A DNA stretch of 33,653 bases from Mycobacterium gordonae (lineage in GTDB: Bacteria; Actinomycetota; Actinomycetes; Mycobacteriales; Mycobacteriaceae): assembly GCF_002101675.1 (NCBI RefSeq), contig NZ_LQOY01000211.1, positions 1 to 33,653 on the forward strand, in the 5' to 3' direction. Made by a program: the position numbers and the translations under genes. Of this stretch, positions 15,392 to 23,279 are shown piece by piece. The notes beneath the pieces are model-generated. The model was not told the origin of the DNA. It was given only the letters and a program-made list of their open reading frames with translations, and did not search any database. Position 1 is the stretch's first letter. Each line of letters starts with the position of its first letter.

Positions 15392-16257
15392 CCGCGCACT
15401 CGGACCCAGACGTCTCCGTTGTCGACCCGCAGCGGCAGTTGTTCGAGCTGCGCCCCTGGCGCACTGAGGCATTCGCCCGAGGATGCGTCGTAGCAGAAGC
15501 CGTGCCACGGGCAGGTCAGGGTGCCGTTGCCCAGGTCGAGAATCGCATTGTCCAACGGCATTGCCTCATGGGCACATTCGTTGCGGTACGCCGACAGCCG
15601 CCGGTCGACGCTGATCACCAGCACTTCGGCGCTCTCGCCGGCGTCGGTGGTGAGGCTACGGACCGTGACGTCACCGTCGGCAACGTCGGCGGCGGGTCCC
15701 ATCCTGGCCCAGCCGTCGCGGGACGGGCCGATCCGCAACGCTTCCAGCGGGATCAGTGTCGGCGACGGCTCGTTGGGCAGCACTTCGACGGCGGTGATCG
15801 AGGGAACTCCCTCGACCAGCGCCTCCTGGACCAGGTTCCGCAACGTCACCGATGACATCGAGCAACCGTTGCATGCGCCTTCCAGCCGCACATAGGCGAT
15901 ACCGTCCTCGACCCGGACCAGGGTGACATCGCCTCCGTGGCTTTGCAATTGAGGTCGTACCGTGACCAGCACGCGGTTGGCGTGAGTGACCGGGTCCGGC
16001 CGGATGATCTCGTGCAGGGACAGCAGCAGGTGCACCACCGGGTCGTCCACCAGCTCGAAGAGAACCGCCCGCGCCCCGTCGTCTTCGCGCATCCGGCGCA
16101 CGATGGTGACCAGCCCGGCGCGGTGCACGGCTTCCAGCGCGGACTTGAGTTCCTCGGCGACGGCCCGAGCTTTGGGGTCTAGGTCAGCCAAGGCGGCGAC
16201 CGCGTCGTCGACCCGCTTGGCCAACTCCTCCAGGCCGGGCTCGAACACGGTGGTCAT
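15388..16257 (-). CDS. hucE: NifU/Rieske iron-sulfur protein, HucE-like
   Basis: A 289-residue two-domain iron-sulfur protein. After a helical N-terminal segment (1-90) comes a NifU C-terminal-type domain (about 90-160) with ACNGCS, Cys129 and Cys132, able to bind a cluster between two subunits. The C-terminal half is a Rieske domain: Cys228-x-His230 and Cys249-x-x-His252 (CAH and CPWH), the full set for a 2Fe-2S centre. This architecture is known next to mycobacterial hydrogenases and was named HucE/HhyE, proposed to pass electrons from the hydrogenase toward the respiratory chain. The symbol is used in that sense, from memory. It starts in an ATGA overlap with the TPR gene. No membrane segment is present. 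Confidence 0.88.
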   Translation of the reverse strand: MTTVFEPGLEELAKRVDDAVAALADLDPKARAVAEELKSALEAVHRAGLVTIVRRMREDDGARAVLFELVDDPVVHLLLSLHEIIRPDPVTHANRVLVTVRPQLQSHGGDVTLVRVEDGIAYVRLEGACNGCSMSSVTLRNLVQEALVEGVPSITAVEVLPNEPSPTLIPLEALRIGPSRDGWARMGPAADVADGDVTVRSLTTDAGESAEVLVISVDRRLSAYRNECAHEAMPLDNAILDLGNGTLTCPWHGFCYDASSGECLSAPGAQLEQLPLRVDNGDVWVRVRG

Positions 16258-17498
16258 CGGTCGTCCCCGGTCCGGGAAAGTGCTAGCTGGCGGGCGATTT
16301 CGTCGAGCACGCCGCGCACGGCGCGCACCGAATCGTCATCCTGTTGCTCCTCGAACAGGAACCGGGCTTCGTACAGCTTGGCCTTCGCCTGATCGAAAAT
16401 GCCGAGGTGCGCCAGCGCGTTGCCCTGGTTGGCCAGCACCCTGGCCCGACCCAGCGGGTCGGTGTCACGGCCCCGCGCCGCCAGCACTCCCTCGTAGAGT
16501 TCCACCGCCTCGATCAGGTTGTCGGCCTGATGCTTCGACGGCGTGTAAACCAGGGAGTTGGCCAGGTTGAGTTGGACACTCGCCCACTGCTCGGGATACT
16601 GCTCAGGCGTGTAGACCTTCAGCGCGGAGCGCAGCGACTGCGCCGCCACACCCAGCCGCAGCTGGCCGGAGGCCTCGACCATCGGCATGGTCAGGTAGGC
16701 GGTCGCGAGGTTGGCGTGCGCGGAGGCCCACAACAGCGGAGCCTCTTTGCGCAGCACCAATTGCAGGGTGGAGTGGTAGTGCGGGATGGCCTGCGCGAGC
16801 AGGCCCGGATTGTCCTGCGCGCGTTCGTGAATCATCCCGGCAATGGTGAGGTGCAGTTCGGCGCGCGCGATGCGCAGGCCCTCGGCGCCGTCGAGGAGGC
16901 GCAGCGCGCGCTCGAGGAGCTGTTGGGTCGACGGGTCGTCGAGGTCGCGGCAGATGGAACCGGCTGCCGCCACCATCGTTCCCTCGAGACACCGAGACAC
17001 CGACGCCCCCGCCTCGGCGGCACGCTCCAGCAGCGCCCGGGCCTTGAGCGGATTTCCCTCTGCCAGCGCCTGACTCGCTTGCGCGGACAGGACGACGGCG
17101 GCCAGTTCACCGCTGACACCGTCGGCGTCGGGCGCAGTGTCCCGCCGTCCGAGGGTGAATAGCACCAGGTCGACCAGCACGCCGAACTCGCCCAGATCGG
17201 CGCGCAACGAGTCGGTATCCACGCCTTCGGGTTCCAGCACGAACCGGTTGTAGCGGGTGACGGGATCGTCACCCGTCAGGTGCTCCAGCGCCGCGCCGAC
17301 GTCGCCTTGGTGTGCAAGTTCAAGCCCCCGAAGCTCTTCCGGCCATTCGTCCGGCTCGTTGCCGTCGAGCAGGGCCGCTCGCACGTTCTCGGTACCCGGT
17401 GGGATGAGCAGATAGCCCAGCGGTAGCGGGAAGGCACCTAGCGGTTGCGGCCTGGCCGCGACGCTCGCCGCTCGGGCTAGCTCAGGCGCTGTGGTCAT
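16254..17498 (-). CDS. TPR-type helical repeat protein of the hydrogenase operon
   Basis: A 414-residue soluble, mostly helical protein with tetratricopeptide-like repeats over about residues 115-400. Examples are LAEGNPLKARALLERAAEAG, ANLATAYLTMPMVEASGQLR, LNLANSLVYTP and VLANQGNALAHLGIFDQAKAKLYEARFLFEE. The first 100 residues form a distinct, less repetitive domain with a Pro-rich start. TPR proteins are scaffolds; in Huc-type operons this gene is conserved and probably helps build the hydrogenase or bring its maturation proteins together. The ATG at 17498 is 6 bases after the 94-aa gene, and its end overlaps hucE. No enzymatic motif is seen. Confidence 0.83.
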   Translation of the reverse strand: MTTAPELARAASVAARPQPLGAFPLPLGYLLIPPGTENVRAALLDGNEPDEWPEELRGLELAHQGDVGAALEHLTGDDPVTRYNRFVLEPEGVDTDSLRADLGEFGVLVDLVLFTLGRRDTAPDADGVSGELAAVVLSAQASQALAEGNPLKARALLERAAEAGASVSRCLEGTMVAAAGSICRDLDDPSTQQLLERALRLLDGAEGLRIARAELHLTIAGMIHERAQDNPGLLAQAIPHYHSTLQLVLRKEAPLLWASAHANLATAYLTMPMVEASGQLRLGVAAQSLRSALKVYTPEQYPEQWASVQLNLANSLVYTPSKHQADNLIEAVELYEGVLAARGRDTDPLGRARVLANQGNALAHLGIFDQAKAKLYEARFLFEEQQDDDSVRAVRGVLDEIARQLALSRTGDDR

Positions 17499-17504
17499 GA
17501 CGAT

Positions 17505-17789
17505 TCACCCATTGATCGGTCCTCGGATATTGCGCTCGGCGGCGCGCTTGATCAGGGCGGCCGAGATTTCGGCGCGCCGTTTGGTGTGGTGGGTGTCGAT
17601 GCGCCGGCGGACGACTCCGTCGGCGAACACCACGACGATCTCCACGGCCCAACGGCCGCTTTCCTCCACGACTACGGTCTGAACGTCCAGTGCTTCGTCG
17701 GCTGAGCTGTCGGCGCGGACAACCGTCGGCGGGCGCTCCGGCTCCTCCTGTTGCCCCCCGACGGTCGGACGCTCAGCCATCAGAATCAC
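17505..17789 (-). CDS. Small hydrogenase-operon protein, unknown
   Basis: A 94-residue protein with a Pro/Glu-rich N-terminal half (about 1-35). A compact C-terminal half follows, ESGRWAVEIVVVFADGVVRRRIDTHHTKRRAEISAAL, where a two-strand pattern leads into a basic helix. No Cys and no membrane segment are seen. It sits between the maturation protease and the TPR gene: GTG 17789 overlaps the protease stop, and an alternative ATG at 17780, with a GGGG stretch upstream, would lose three residues. The dense packing shows it belongs to the operon. Function is unknown; a small chaperone or binding partner is possible but unsupported. Confidence 0.72.
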   Translation of the reverse strand: MILMAERPTVGGQQEEPERPPTVVRADSSADEALDVQTVVVEESGRWAVEIVVVFADGVVRRRIDTHHTKRRAEISAALIKRAAERNIRGPING

Positions 17790-18634
17790 CCCGGCGGCTC
17801 CGGCGCGTCGTGCGGCCCTTCACGCAGCGGGATGCGCAGCGACTTTTGTGCATCGTCCCAGAATGCACCAGTCACGCCGACCCTGCCTTCGATCACCTCG
17901 CGGATGAGCAGTGAGCGGTCGCCGGCGGGGTTGCGTTGTTTCAACAGCAGACCGCCGCTGCGGGGCCCCCGCAGTGGGATGAGCCAGAGGTCCCCGTCGC
18001 GGACTACGGCGACGACCGCGTCGGACGGGAACCGGCTGGCGGCCAGTGCCGCGTCGAGGCGCAGGTAGCCGTCGGCGGTGAATTCGACGGTGACTTCGGT
18101 TTCCGGCGCCGGGCGCAGGTCGGCGAGGTACTCGGCTTCGATCCGGTCGATGACGAGTTCCATTGCGGCCTCTACGGGTTCGGACAGATCGGCGCCGAGT
18201 TCCACGCCGGCGACCTCGATCAGGTAGACGGCGATGTCGGTCGGGCAGTCCTCGCCGAGCGCCCAGCGAGCAAAGGCGATGGCGTGATCCCACCGGAACG
18301 AGTGGGTGTGCAGGCCCTGCAGGGGCGGCAAGTCCGCGAGTTCCTCGCCCGGCACCTTGAAGACGGTGCCCGGCGCCGAGCCGGTCGCGGCGGCGTCGAT
18401 GATCACCACCCGCTGCGCGCCGCGCATCTGGAATGCCACATCCATGCCCGCGGTGCCGCCGTCGACCAGGCGCGCTCCCTCCGGGACGCCCCGCTCCCAG
18501 AGATGCCGGACCAAGACCGGCCCGACACCGTCGTCACCGCGCAGCAGGTTGCCGCAGCCGACCACGAGCACCTCGCACCCGGGGGGTGCGAGGTCGCTGG
18601 GCCCCAACGAGCAGTCGTACGCAGTCAGGATCAC
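17786..18634 (-). CDS. Hydrogenase maturation protease with C-terminal extension
   Basis: Residues 10-175 match the HycI/HupD endopeptidase family, which clips the C-terminal tail of the large subunit after nickel insertion. LVVGCGNLLRGDDGVGPVL carries the first acidic nickel ligand, DGGTAGMDVAF follows, and DAAATGSAPGTVF and LHTHSFRWDHAI provide later elements including a His ligand region. The family is usually 150-180 residues; this one is 282. The extra 110 or so residues (TEVTVEFTADGYLRLDAALA to the end) look like a separate small beta-rich domain of unknown role. GTG 18634 overlaps the hucL stop, coupling the protease to its only likely substrate. Confidence 0.88.
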   Translation of the reverse strand: MILTAYDCSLGPSDLAPPGCEVLVVGCGNLLRGDDGVGPVLVRHLWERGVPEGARLVDGGTAGMDVAFQMRGAQRVVIIDAAATGSAPGTVFKVPGEELADLPPLQGLHTHSFRWDHAIAFARWALGEDCPTDIAVYLIEVAGVELGADLSEPVEAAMELVIDRIEAEYLADLRPAPETEVTVEFTADGYLRLDAALAASRFPSDAVVAVVRDGDLWLIPLRGPRSGGLLLKQRNPAGDRSLLIREVIEGRVGVTGAFWDDAQKSLRIPLREGPHDAPEPPG

Positions 18635-20238
18635 ACCATCCCGTTGATGACGAACTTCGACAGTTCGCGTCCCGTCTTGCCGTCGTAGGCGTGCACGGTG
18701 CACACCAGGCACGAGTCGAAGCTACGCGCCACGTGCCCCAGTTCCACCGGGTCCTCGGGGTCGACGATCGGCGAACCGACCAGAGCGGCTTCGATGGGGC
18801 CGAGCACCTGGGAGCTGTCCCGAGGCCCGATGTTCCAGGCCGTCGGTGTGACCACCTGGTAGTTTTTGATCTTGTTGTCTTCCAGCACAATCCAGTCCGA
18901 GAGCGCGCCGCGGGCGGCCTCGGTGGAGCCGAACCCCATGCCCTCGGCGTGCTCGACGGGCTTGGAGTAGAAGCTCTCCTTGAGGTTGAGCTGGTCCAGC
19001 CACTCGCGGGTCCACTTGTAGTACTTCGGCCCTTCGTGCATGCGGGCAAGTTGGCGGGTCAGGACGCTCGGACCGATCTTGTTGAGGATGTCCACGAACA
19101 GCGGGTCGTTGTCCTGGTGCGCGGCCGCGTTGGGGCCGCCGGCGGCCATCCGGCGCGCGAGCGGCCCGGCTTCCAGCGGGATGTTGCCCAAGTCGCCGAC
19201 GGCGTAGCGCGGCGACTTGGCCCAGCTGTACTTGCCCTGCTTGCGGCCCTGTTCGGGGTCGATCGGGATGGTTTCGCCTTCGAAGGGGTGCAGTGGCCGG
19301 CTGCCCTCGTAGAACGAGTGCGTGACGTCCTCGCGCACGTTGGCCTGGTCGAATTCGTACCACTGACCTTTGGCGTACACCCCGGAGCGGCCGATCAGCG
19401 CGGCATTGCGCCCGGCGATGGTGGGGTTCTCGTACAGCGTGGGGTCGAAGTAGGTACCGGTGGAGATGTAGTTGCCCACCCCGGCGCCGTATTTGTCCAG
19501 ACCGACGTCCAGGCAGTAGCGGATGAAGAAGCCGCAGTCGCTGTTGTACTGCGACTCGTTCTCGTCCACCCAGGCCAGCACGTCTTCCCAGGTCTTGTTC
19601 TCCAGCCAGCGATCGATGCTGCAGCCCAGCCAGCGGGCCTCCAGCCAGTTGTCCTTCCAGTGTTCGAGGATCGAGATGGAGCGGGTGACATCGGAAAGCG
19701 TTGGCGCGCACATCACGCCGCCCGGCACCATGAAGCTCGAGTGCGGCCACTGGCCGCCGAAGATCGCGTACACCTCGACGGGCTTGTTCGAAAGCACTAC
19801 GCCCGGTTGATAACTCGTGCCCACGTAGGGCGCGAAGCGGCGCACCGCCTCGTCGTACAGCTTGGACTTGGCGTAGTTCTTGTTGGTCAGGTCGATGGCG
19901 AACAGCGCGTAGAAGTAGCGCGGAATCGACTGCAGCGTCTCGCAGGCCTGGCAGATGTTGCGCACCAGGGTTGCGTTGGGCGGCATGTGCGTCCGCCAGG
20001 CGGTGTCCAGCGCGTACGCGGACTTGTACAGGTGGCTGCCACCGCAGATGCCGCAGATGCGCGGACACACGATGAGGCCGGCCTGCGGGTCCTTGCCCCG
20101 CAGAATGATTTCGAAGCCGCGGAACATCGCCGCCTCGGTCCAGGCCGAGGTGACGACACCGTCGTCGACGGTGACGCGGACGTCGAGGTCTCCCTCGACA
20201 CGGCCCAGCGGGCTGACATACAGGTCGAGCGCGGTCAT
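18631..20238 (-). CDS. hucL: [NiFe]-hydrogenase large subunit, group 2a (Huc-like)
   Basis: This catalytic subunit splits H2 at a Ni-Fe(CN)2CO centre. Both metal-binding motifs are intact: RICGICGGSH near the N terminus (Cys62, Cys65) and SCLVCTVH near the C terminus (Cys510, Cys513, His516). The 19 residues after His516 are the tail expected to be removed by the adjacent protease. Overall sequence and operon context match the mycobacterial Huc enzyme, which oxidises H2 down to atmospheric levels; that property is known for M. smegmatis Huc and only inferred here. ATG 20238 is chosen because GGGAGG lies just before it; an upstream TTG would fall on that site. Length is 535 residues. hyp maturation genes are not in the window. 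Confidence 0.95.
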   Translation of the reverse strand: MTALDLYVSPLGRVEGDLDVRVTVDDGVVTSAWTEAAMFRGFEIILRGKDPQAGLIVCPRICGICGGSHLYKSAYALDTAWRTHMPPNATLVRNICQACETLQSIPRYFYALFAIDLTNKNYAKSKLYDEAVRRFAPYVGTSYQPGVVLSNKPVEVYAIFGGQWPHSSFMVPGGVMCAPTLSDVTRSISILEHWKDNWLEARWLGCSIDRWLENKTWEDVLAWVDENESQYNSDCGFFIRYCLDVGLDKYGAGVGNYISTGTYFDPTLYENPTIAGRNAALIGRSGVYAKGQWYEFDQANVREDVTHSFYEGSRPLHPFEGETIPIDPEQGRKQGKYSWAKSPRYAVGDLGNIPLEAGPLARRMAAGGPNAAAHQDNDPLFVDILNKIGPSVLTRQLARMHEGPKYYKWTREWLDQLNLKESFYSKPVEHAEGMGFGSTEAARGALSDWIVLEDNKIKNYQVVTPTAWNIGPRDSSQVLGPIEAALVGSPIVDPEDPVELGHVARSFDSCLVCTVHAYDGKTGRELSKFVINGMV

Positions 20239-20289
20239 GAATCCTCCCAATGAATTTCGTGCACTACCAGGGCTGTGGCGTGCTGGTCC

Positions 20290-21261
20290 TCAGACCACGA
20301 ACATGTCTTCTTTGGACCATTGCGGGGCCGCGATCCGGGCGGCCGCGGCGTGTGCCATATAGGTGAGGTGGTCCGAGCCCTCGGGCACTTCCTTGGGGAT
20401 CATGCCGCTGACCTTCTGGGTCTTGAACACGGTTCCTGGCGCCAGATCGAAGTGCGGGAATTCCGGTTCGGTGCAGCCCAGGCAGGGCATGCCGGCACGG
20501 GTCTTCGAGGACTGGCGGTTCCACAGGATGCGGTTGCACGGCGAGTGGGTCATCGGCCCGCGGCAACCGAACTCGTAGAACAGGCAACCGGTGCGGGTGC
20601 CCTCGCCGAACGACATCGTCGACTGCTTGTACTCGAAGAATTGCACTCGGGTGCAACCGGTTTGGGTGAACGTCTTGAAGAACGTCTCGGGCCGGTGCAG
20701 CTCATCGAGGGTGATGTCACCGGCCCGGCCGGTGGCCAGCGCGACGATGATCTGGGTGATCCAGTCCGGATGGGCGGGGCAACCCGGAATGTTGATCACC
20801 GGCAGACCCATCTTGGACCTGAAGTCCGGCCCCAGGAATCCACCCTTTTCCCGCTTGTGGAACTGCAGTCCCGTCGACGCTGACGGGTTGGGCTCCATCG
20901 CCGGGATACCGCCGAAGCAGGCACAGTCGCCGATGGCCACCACGATCTGGGCCGCGGCGGCCAGGTCGGTGACCCAGTCCTTCATCGCACGGTCGGCGAA
21001 CATGTCCATCCGGCCGGTGCCGTTGGGCGCCTCGATGACGGTGCCCTCGAAGACGAAGATGTCCAGCGGCCGCTCGCCCTTGGCGCAGTCCCAGAACACC
21101 TTCTGGGCGTTCTTCCCGAGTTCGAGGCCCAGGGACGGGTGCCACAAGAGATCGAGCCCGAAATCGACGATCAAATCGACGACATTGGGCTCTTCGGCAT
21201 TGAGAAAAGACATGGTATTACCGCTACATGCCCCGCCCTGAAACCATAAAACGGAAGCCAT
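20290..21261 (-). CDS. hucS: [NiFe]-hydrogenase small subunit, group 2a (Huc-like)
   Basis: This 323-residue subunit carries three iron-sulfur clusters that move electrons from the Ni-Fe site. The N terminus reads LWFQGGACSGNTMSF: Cys12 is present, but the second Cys of the usual CxxC is Asn15, so the proximal cluster has lost one normal ligand. Further ligands are visible in GDCACFGG (113/115), IPGCPAH (161), TGCLFYEFGCRGP (226/233), SPCNR (242) and MPCLGC (260/263). There is no twin-arginine signal peptide, so the enzyme stays in the cytoplasm as group 2 enzymes do. AGGAG lies about 5 bases before ATG 21261. Published Huc has three 3Fe-4S clusters, which would fit the Asn substitution. Confidence 0.95.
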   Translation of the reverse strand: MASVLWFQGGACSGNTMSFLNAEEPNVVDLIVDFGLDLLWHPSLGLELGKNAQKVFWDCAKGERPLDIFVFEGTVIEAPNGTGRMDMFADRAMKDWVTDLAAAAQIVVAIGDCACFGGIPAMEPNPSASTGLQFHKREKGGFLGPDFRSKMGLPVINIPGCPAHPDWITQIIVALATGRAGDITLDELHRPETFFKTFTQTGCTRVQFFEYKQSTMSFGEGTRTGCLFYEFGCRGPMTHSPCNRILWNRQSSKTRAGMPCLGCTEPEFPHFDLAPGTVFKTQKVSGMIPKEVPEGSDHLTYMAHAAAARIAAPQWSKEDMFVV

Positions 21262-21327
21262 AGGAACTCCTCTCGAATTGCGGCCGAGGGCGCGACCACG
21301 GTTGTCAATTTGGGCTGAATGTTTTTG

Positions 21328-21879
21328 TTATTTTGGCAGTTGTCTTCCGAATGCCCGGGCTACCTGAACCAGGAATCCCAGGCCACGGTTGATGTCTTTG
21401 TCCTTGCTTACCCGCCACAGGCCGAACAGGCCCTTGGGCCCACCCGGGTCCGCCGCGGCGGCCGCCTTGCCTTCGACGAGCGCCTCGCCCAGATCGGCGA
21501 GGACGTCGGCGGCCTGCGGATCGACGAGGGGCGAGTTGAGGATCTTGTTCAAGGTGGGCGCCGCGGCCACCAGCGCCGATGCCAGCGACGCCAGCGTCGC
21601 CGCCAGCGCCTGTACGTCCACCGACCCCAACTCGGCCTTGACCCCCTCGAGGCCGGGCACCGTCAGCGAGGCACCGCGGATTTCGCCGACAGCCGAGGCC
21701 AGCGACTCGCTGATCTGGTCGCCGCGTCGCACGAAGCCGTCGAGGCCGGTCACCAGGATCGCCAGCAGGTCAGCATGGTCGAGCAAACTGTTGAGCGACG
21801 CGGCGATCGCGGGGTCGTCGAGCCGGTCGCGTAGCTGGTCGCCCGGCGACAGCGCGACGACCTGACCGTTTGCCGACAT
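21328..21879 (-). CDS. hucM: DUF1641 scaffold/membrane-linker protein, HucM-like
   Basis: A 183-residue helical protein. The first 60 residues include LNSLLDHADLLAILVTGLDGFVRRGDQISESL, and the C-terminal GLFGLWRVSKDKDINRGLGFLVQVARAF is the recognisable DUF1641 end. In M. smegmatis the equivalent first gene of the huc operon encodes HucM, which holds the octamer of catalytic dimers together and forms a hydrophobic stalk that delivers menaquinone; I equate them by position, size and helical character. The middle is rich in Ala, Leu and Val, fitting a membrane-contact stalk without true transmembrane helices. GAGGAGG lies before ATG 21879. It is the first gene of the minus-strand operon, 66 bases ahead of hucS and divergent from araC. 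Confidence 0.8.
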   Translation of the reverse strand: MSANGQVVALSPGDQLRDRLDDPAIAASLNSLLDHADLLAILVTGLDGFVRRGDQISESLASAVGEIRGASLTVPGLEGVKAELGSVDVQALAATLASLASALVAAAPTLNKILNSPLVDPQAADVLADLGEALVEGKAAAAADPGGPKGLFGLWRVSKDKDINRGLGFLVQVARAFGRQLPK

Positions 21880-22141
21880 AGAAACCTCCTCTAGTCGAAT
21901 CGGGCGGGCTGGGGTCCCGACTCGGAAGGGACTGTGGCCTCGATCACAAACTAGCCGCCGCTTCGGACTGTGCCTATCGCATTCGCGCAGGAGCTGTCAG
22001 GATTGCGAACAGTTAAGCGCGTTGGCGCGCGCTGGCCGACCGAGAGGCTTGCATGATCGCCACCGATTCTTTAGTGAGCGGTTCACGTTCGCGGTGGCCG
22101 CTGCCAGGGGGTTTACCTGCTGGTTACCGGGGTTCGAGGCG
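21880..22141. promoter_or_regulatory. Divergent promoter region, huc operon / araC
   Basis: This 262-base gap must hold the hydrogenase operon promoter (minus strand) and that of araC (plus strand). The clearest element is an inverted repeat GTCCC (21914-21918) and GGGAC (21928-21932) with a 9-base spacer, about 40 bases before the hucM start. The AraC protein is the obvious candidate to act here. In-frame codons extend upstream of the chosen araC start to 22022, so part of this gap might be coding if a TTG start is used. Confidence 0.5.
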
Positions 22142-23203
22142 ATGTCGCGGCTGACCCGGCTCGGGTACATCGACGTCCGCCGGACCGCGCATCCGGTGCG
22201 CCGAAAAGTGCGCTCGCGCGGTGTCCCGCCGGCGCTGGCCGACAACGAGATCTTCTACACCGAGAATCCGACGGAGGCCGTTCGGCTGATGGCCAAGGCG
22301 TTGGCCCCGCTGTCGTTACACGTCGGCCCGGAGGACGTCGAGGGGTTTGCTGCGACGATGCACGGGGTGCGGCTGCGCAACGTCAGCATGCTGTACCTCG
22401 ACGTGCATGTGGCCGCGACCGTCGACATCCCCGCACTGGGTCAGTACTTCGGCGTGCACATGCCGATGAACGGCCGCGCCCTGGTCGACCATCGGGGGCA
22501 CAGCTTCGAGTCCAACACCATCCGGGCGCTGGTGACCAGCCCTGGCGAAGCCCTGAGAATCCAGTTCGACCACGACTCGCCTCAGCTGCTGATCCGGATC
22601 GAGCAGCGAGCGATGGCCGCACACCTCACCCGGCTGCTGGGCCGCAGCCTGACCAAGCCGCTGGAGTTCGACCCGGAATTCGACCTGGCGACCGAAGCCG
22701 CGATGCGCTGGCACACCGTGGTGCAACTGATCCACAGCGAGGTGTTTCACCCGGGTTCGCTGATTCAGCGCGGACAGGGCATCGGTGCCATCGAGGAGCT
22801 CGTCATGAGCACGCTGTTGCAGCTGCAGCCGTCCAACTACTACGAAGAGTTTCTACAACCGATCCAGCCGGATCCGCGCCGCGCGGTGGTGCACGACGCG
22901 ATGAACTACATCGACGACCACCTGGCCGAGCGCATCACGATGGACGGCCTGGCAAAGGCGGTGCACATGAGCGTCCGGTCGATTCAGCAGGGCTTTCGCG
23001 AAGAGCTCAACATGACCCCGATGACCTACGTTCGGGAACGCCGGCTGGAGCGGGTGCACGAGGAGCTGATGGACGCCATGCCGTCGGACGGCGTGACGGT
23101 CACGGCGGTCGCCGAGCGGTGGGGTTTCAACCACCTGGGCAGTTTCGCCGTCGAATACCGCAAGAGGTGGGGTGAGGCGCCGTCGGAGACGCTGCGGCGC
23201 TGA
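22142..23203 (+). CDS. AraC-family transcriptional regulator
   Basis: A 353-residue regulator. The N-terminal 200 residues resemble the AraC-binding-like domain seen in many actinobacterial regulators (region FGVHMPMNGRALVDHRGHSF and the following strands). The C-terminal 100 residues hold two helix-turn-helix units, ERITMDGLAKAVHMSVRSIQQGFREEL and GVTVTAVAERWGFNHLGSFAVEYRKRWG, ending in the typical AraC P-S-E-T-L-R-R. The ATG at 22142 is chosen; a TTG at 22022 would add 40 residues of unlikely sequence. It is divergent from hucM and convergent with cbbR, between the hydrogenase and RubisCO operons. It is well placed to switch the hydrogenase operon on; the effector is unknown. Confidence 0.85.
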   Translation: MSRLTRLGYIDVRRTAHPVRRKVRSRGVPPALADNEIFYTENPTEAVRLMAKALAPLSLHVGPEDVEGFAATMHGVRLRNVSMLYLDVHVAATVDIPALGQYFGVHMPMNGRALVDHRGHSFESNTIRALVTSPGEALRIQFDHDSPQLLIRIEQRAMAAHLTRLLGRSLTKPLEFDPEFDLATEAAMRWHTVVQLIHSEVFHPGSLIQRGQGIGAIEELVMSTLLQLQPSNYYEEFLQPIQPDPRRAVVHDAMNYIDDHLAERITMDGLAKAVHMSVRSIQQGFREELNMTPMTYVRERRLERVHEELMDAMPSDGVTVTAVAERWGFNHLGSFAVEYRKRWGEAPSETLRR

Positions 23204-23223
23204 CCGAGGGCGACGAGATTGAA

Positions 23224-23260
23224 ACCACGCACACCCGCCGCGGCGTGTCGTGTGCGTGGT
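23224..23260. terminator. Bidirectional hairpin between araC and cbbR
   Basis: ACCACGCACAC (23224-23234) and GTGTGCGTGGT (23250-23260) are perfect 11-base complements around a 15-base loop. The gap separates the convergent araC and cbbR gene ends, the right place for a terminator serving both. There is no T-run, as is common in mycobacteria. Confidence 0.65.
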
Positions 23261-23279
23261 GTCAGTGTCGCGGGGACGG

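Noticed and set aside
18433..20253. Long plus-strand open frame (606 codons) opposite hucL
   Set aside because: It is antisense to a gene with complete [NiFe] motifs. Long antisense frames are common in GC-rich coding DNA, and its sequence has no recognisable domain.
21914..21932. DosR/DevR box in the hydrogenase promoter
   Set aside because: The arms are in the order GTCCC...GGGAC with a 9-base spacer, the reverse of the GGGACT...AGTCCC core, so it does not fit the consensus.
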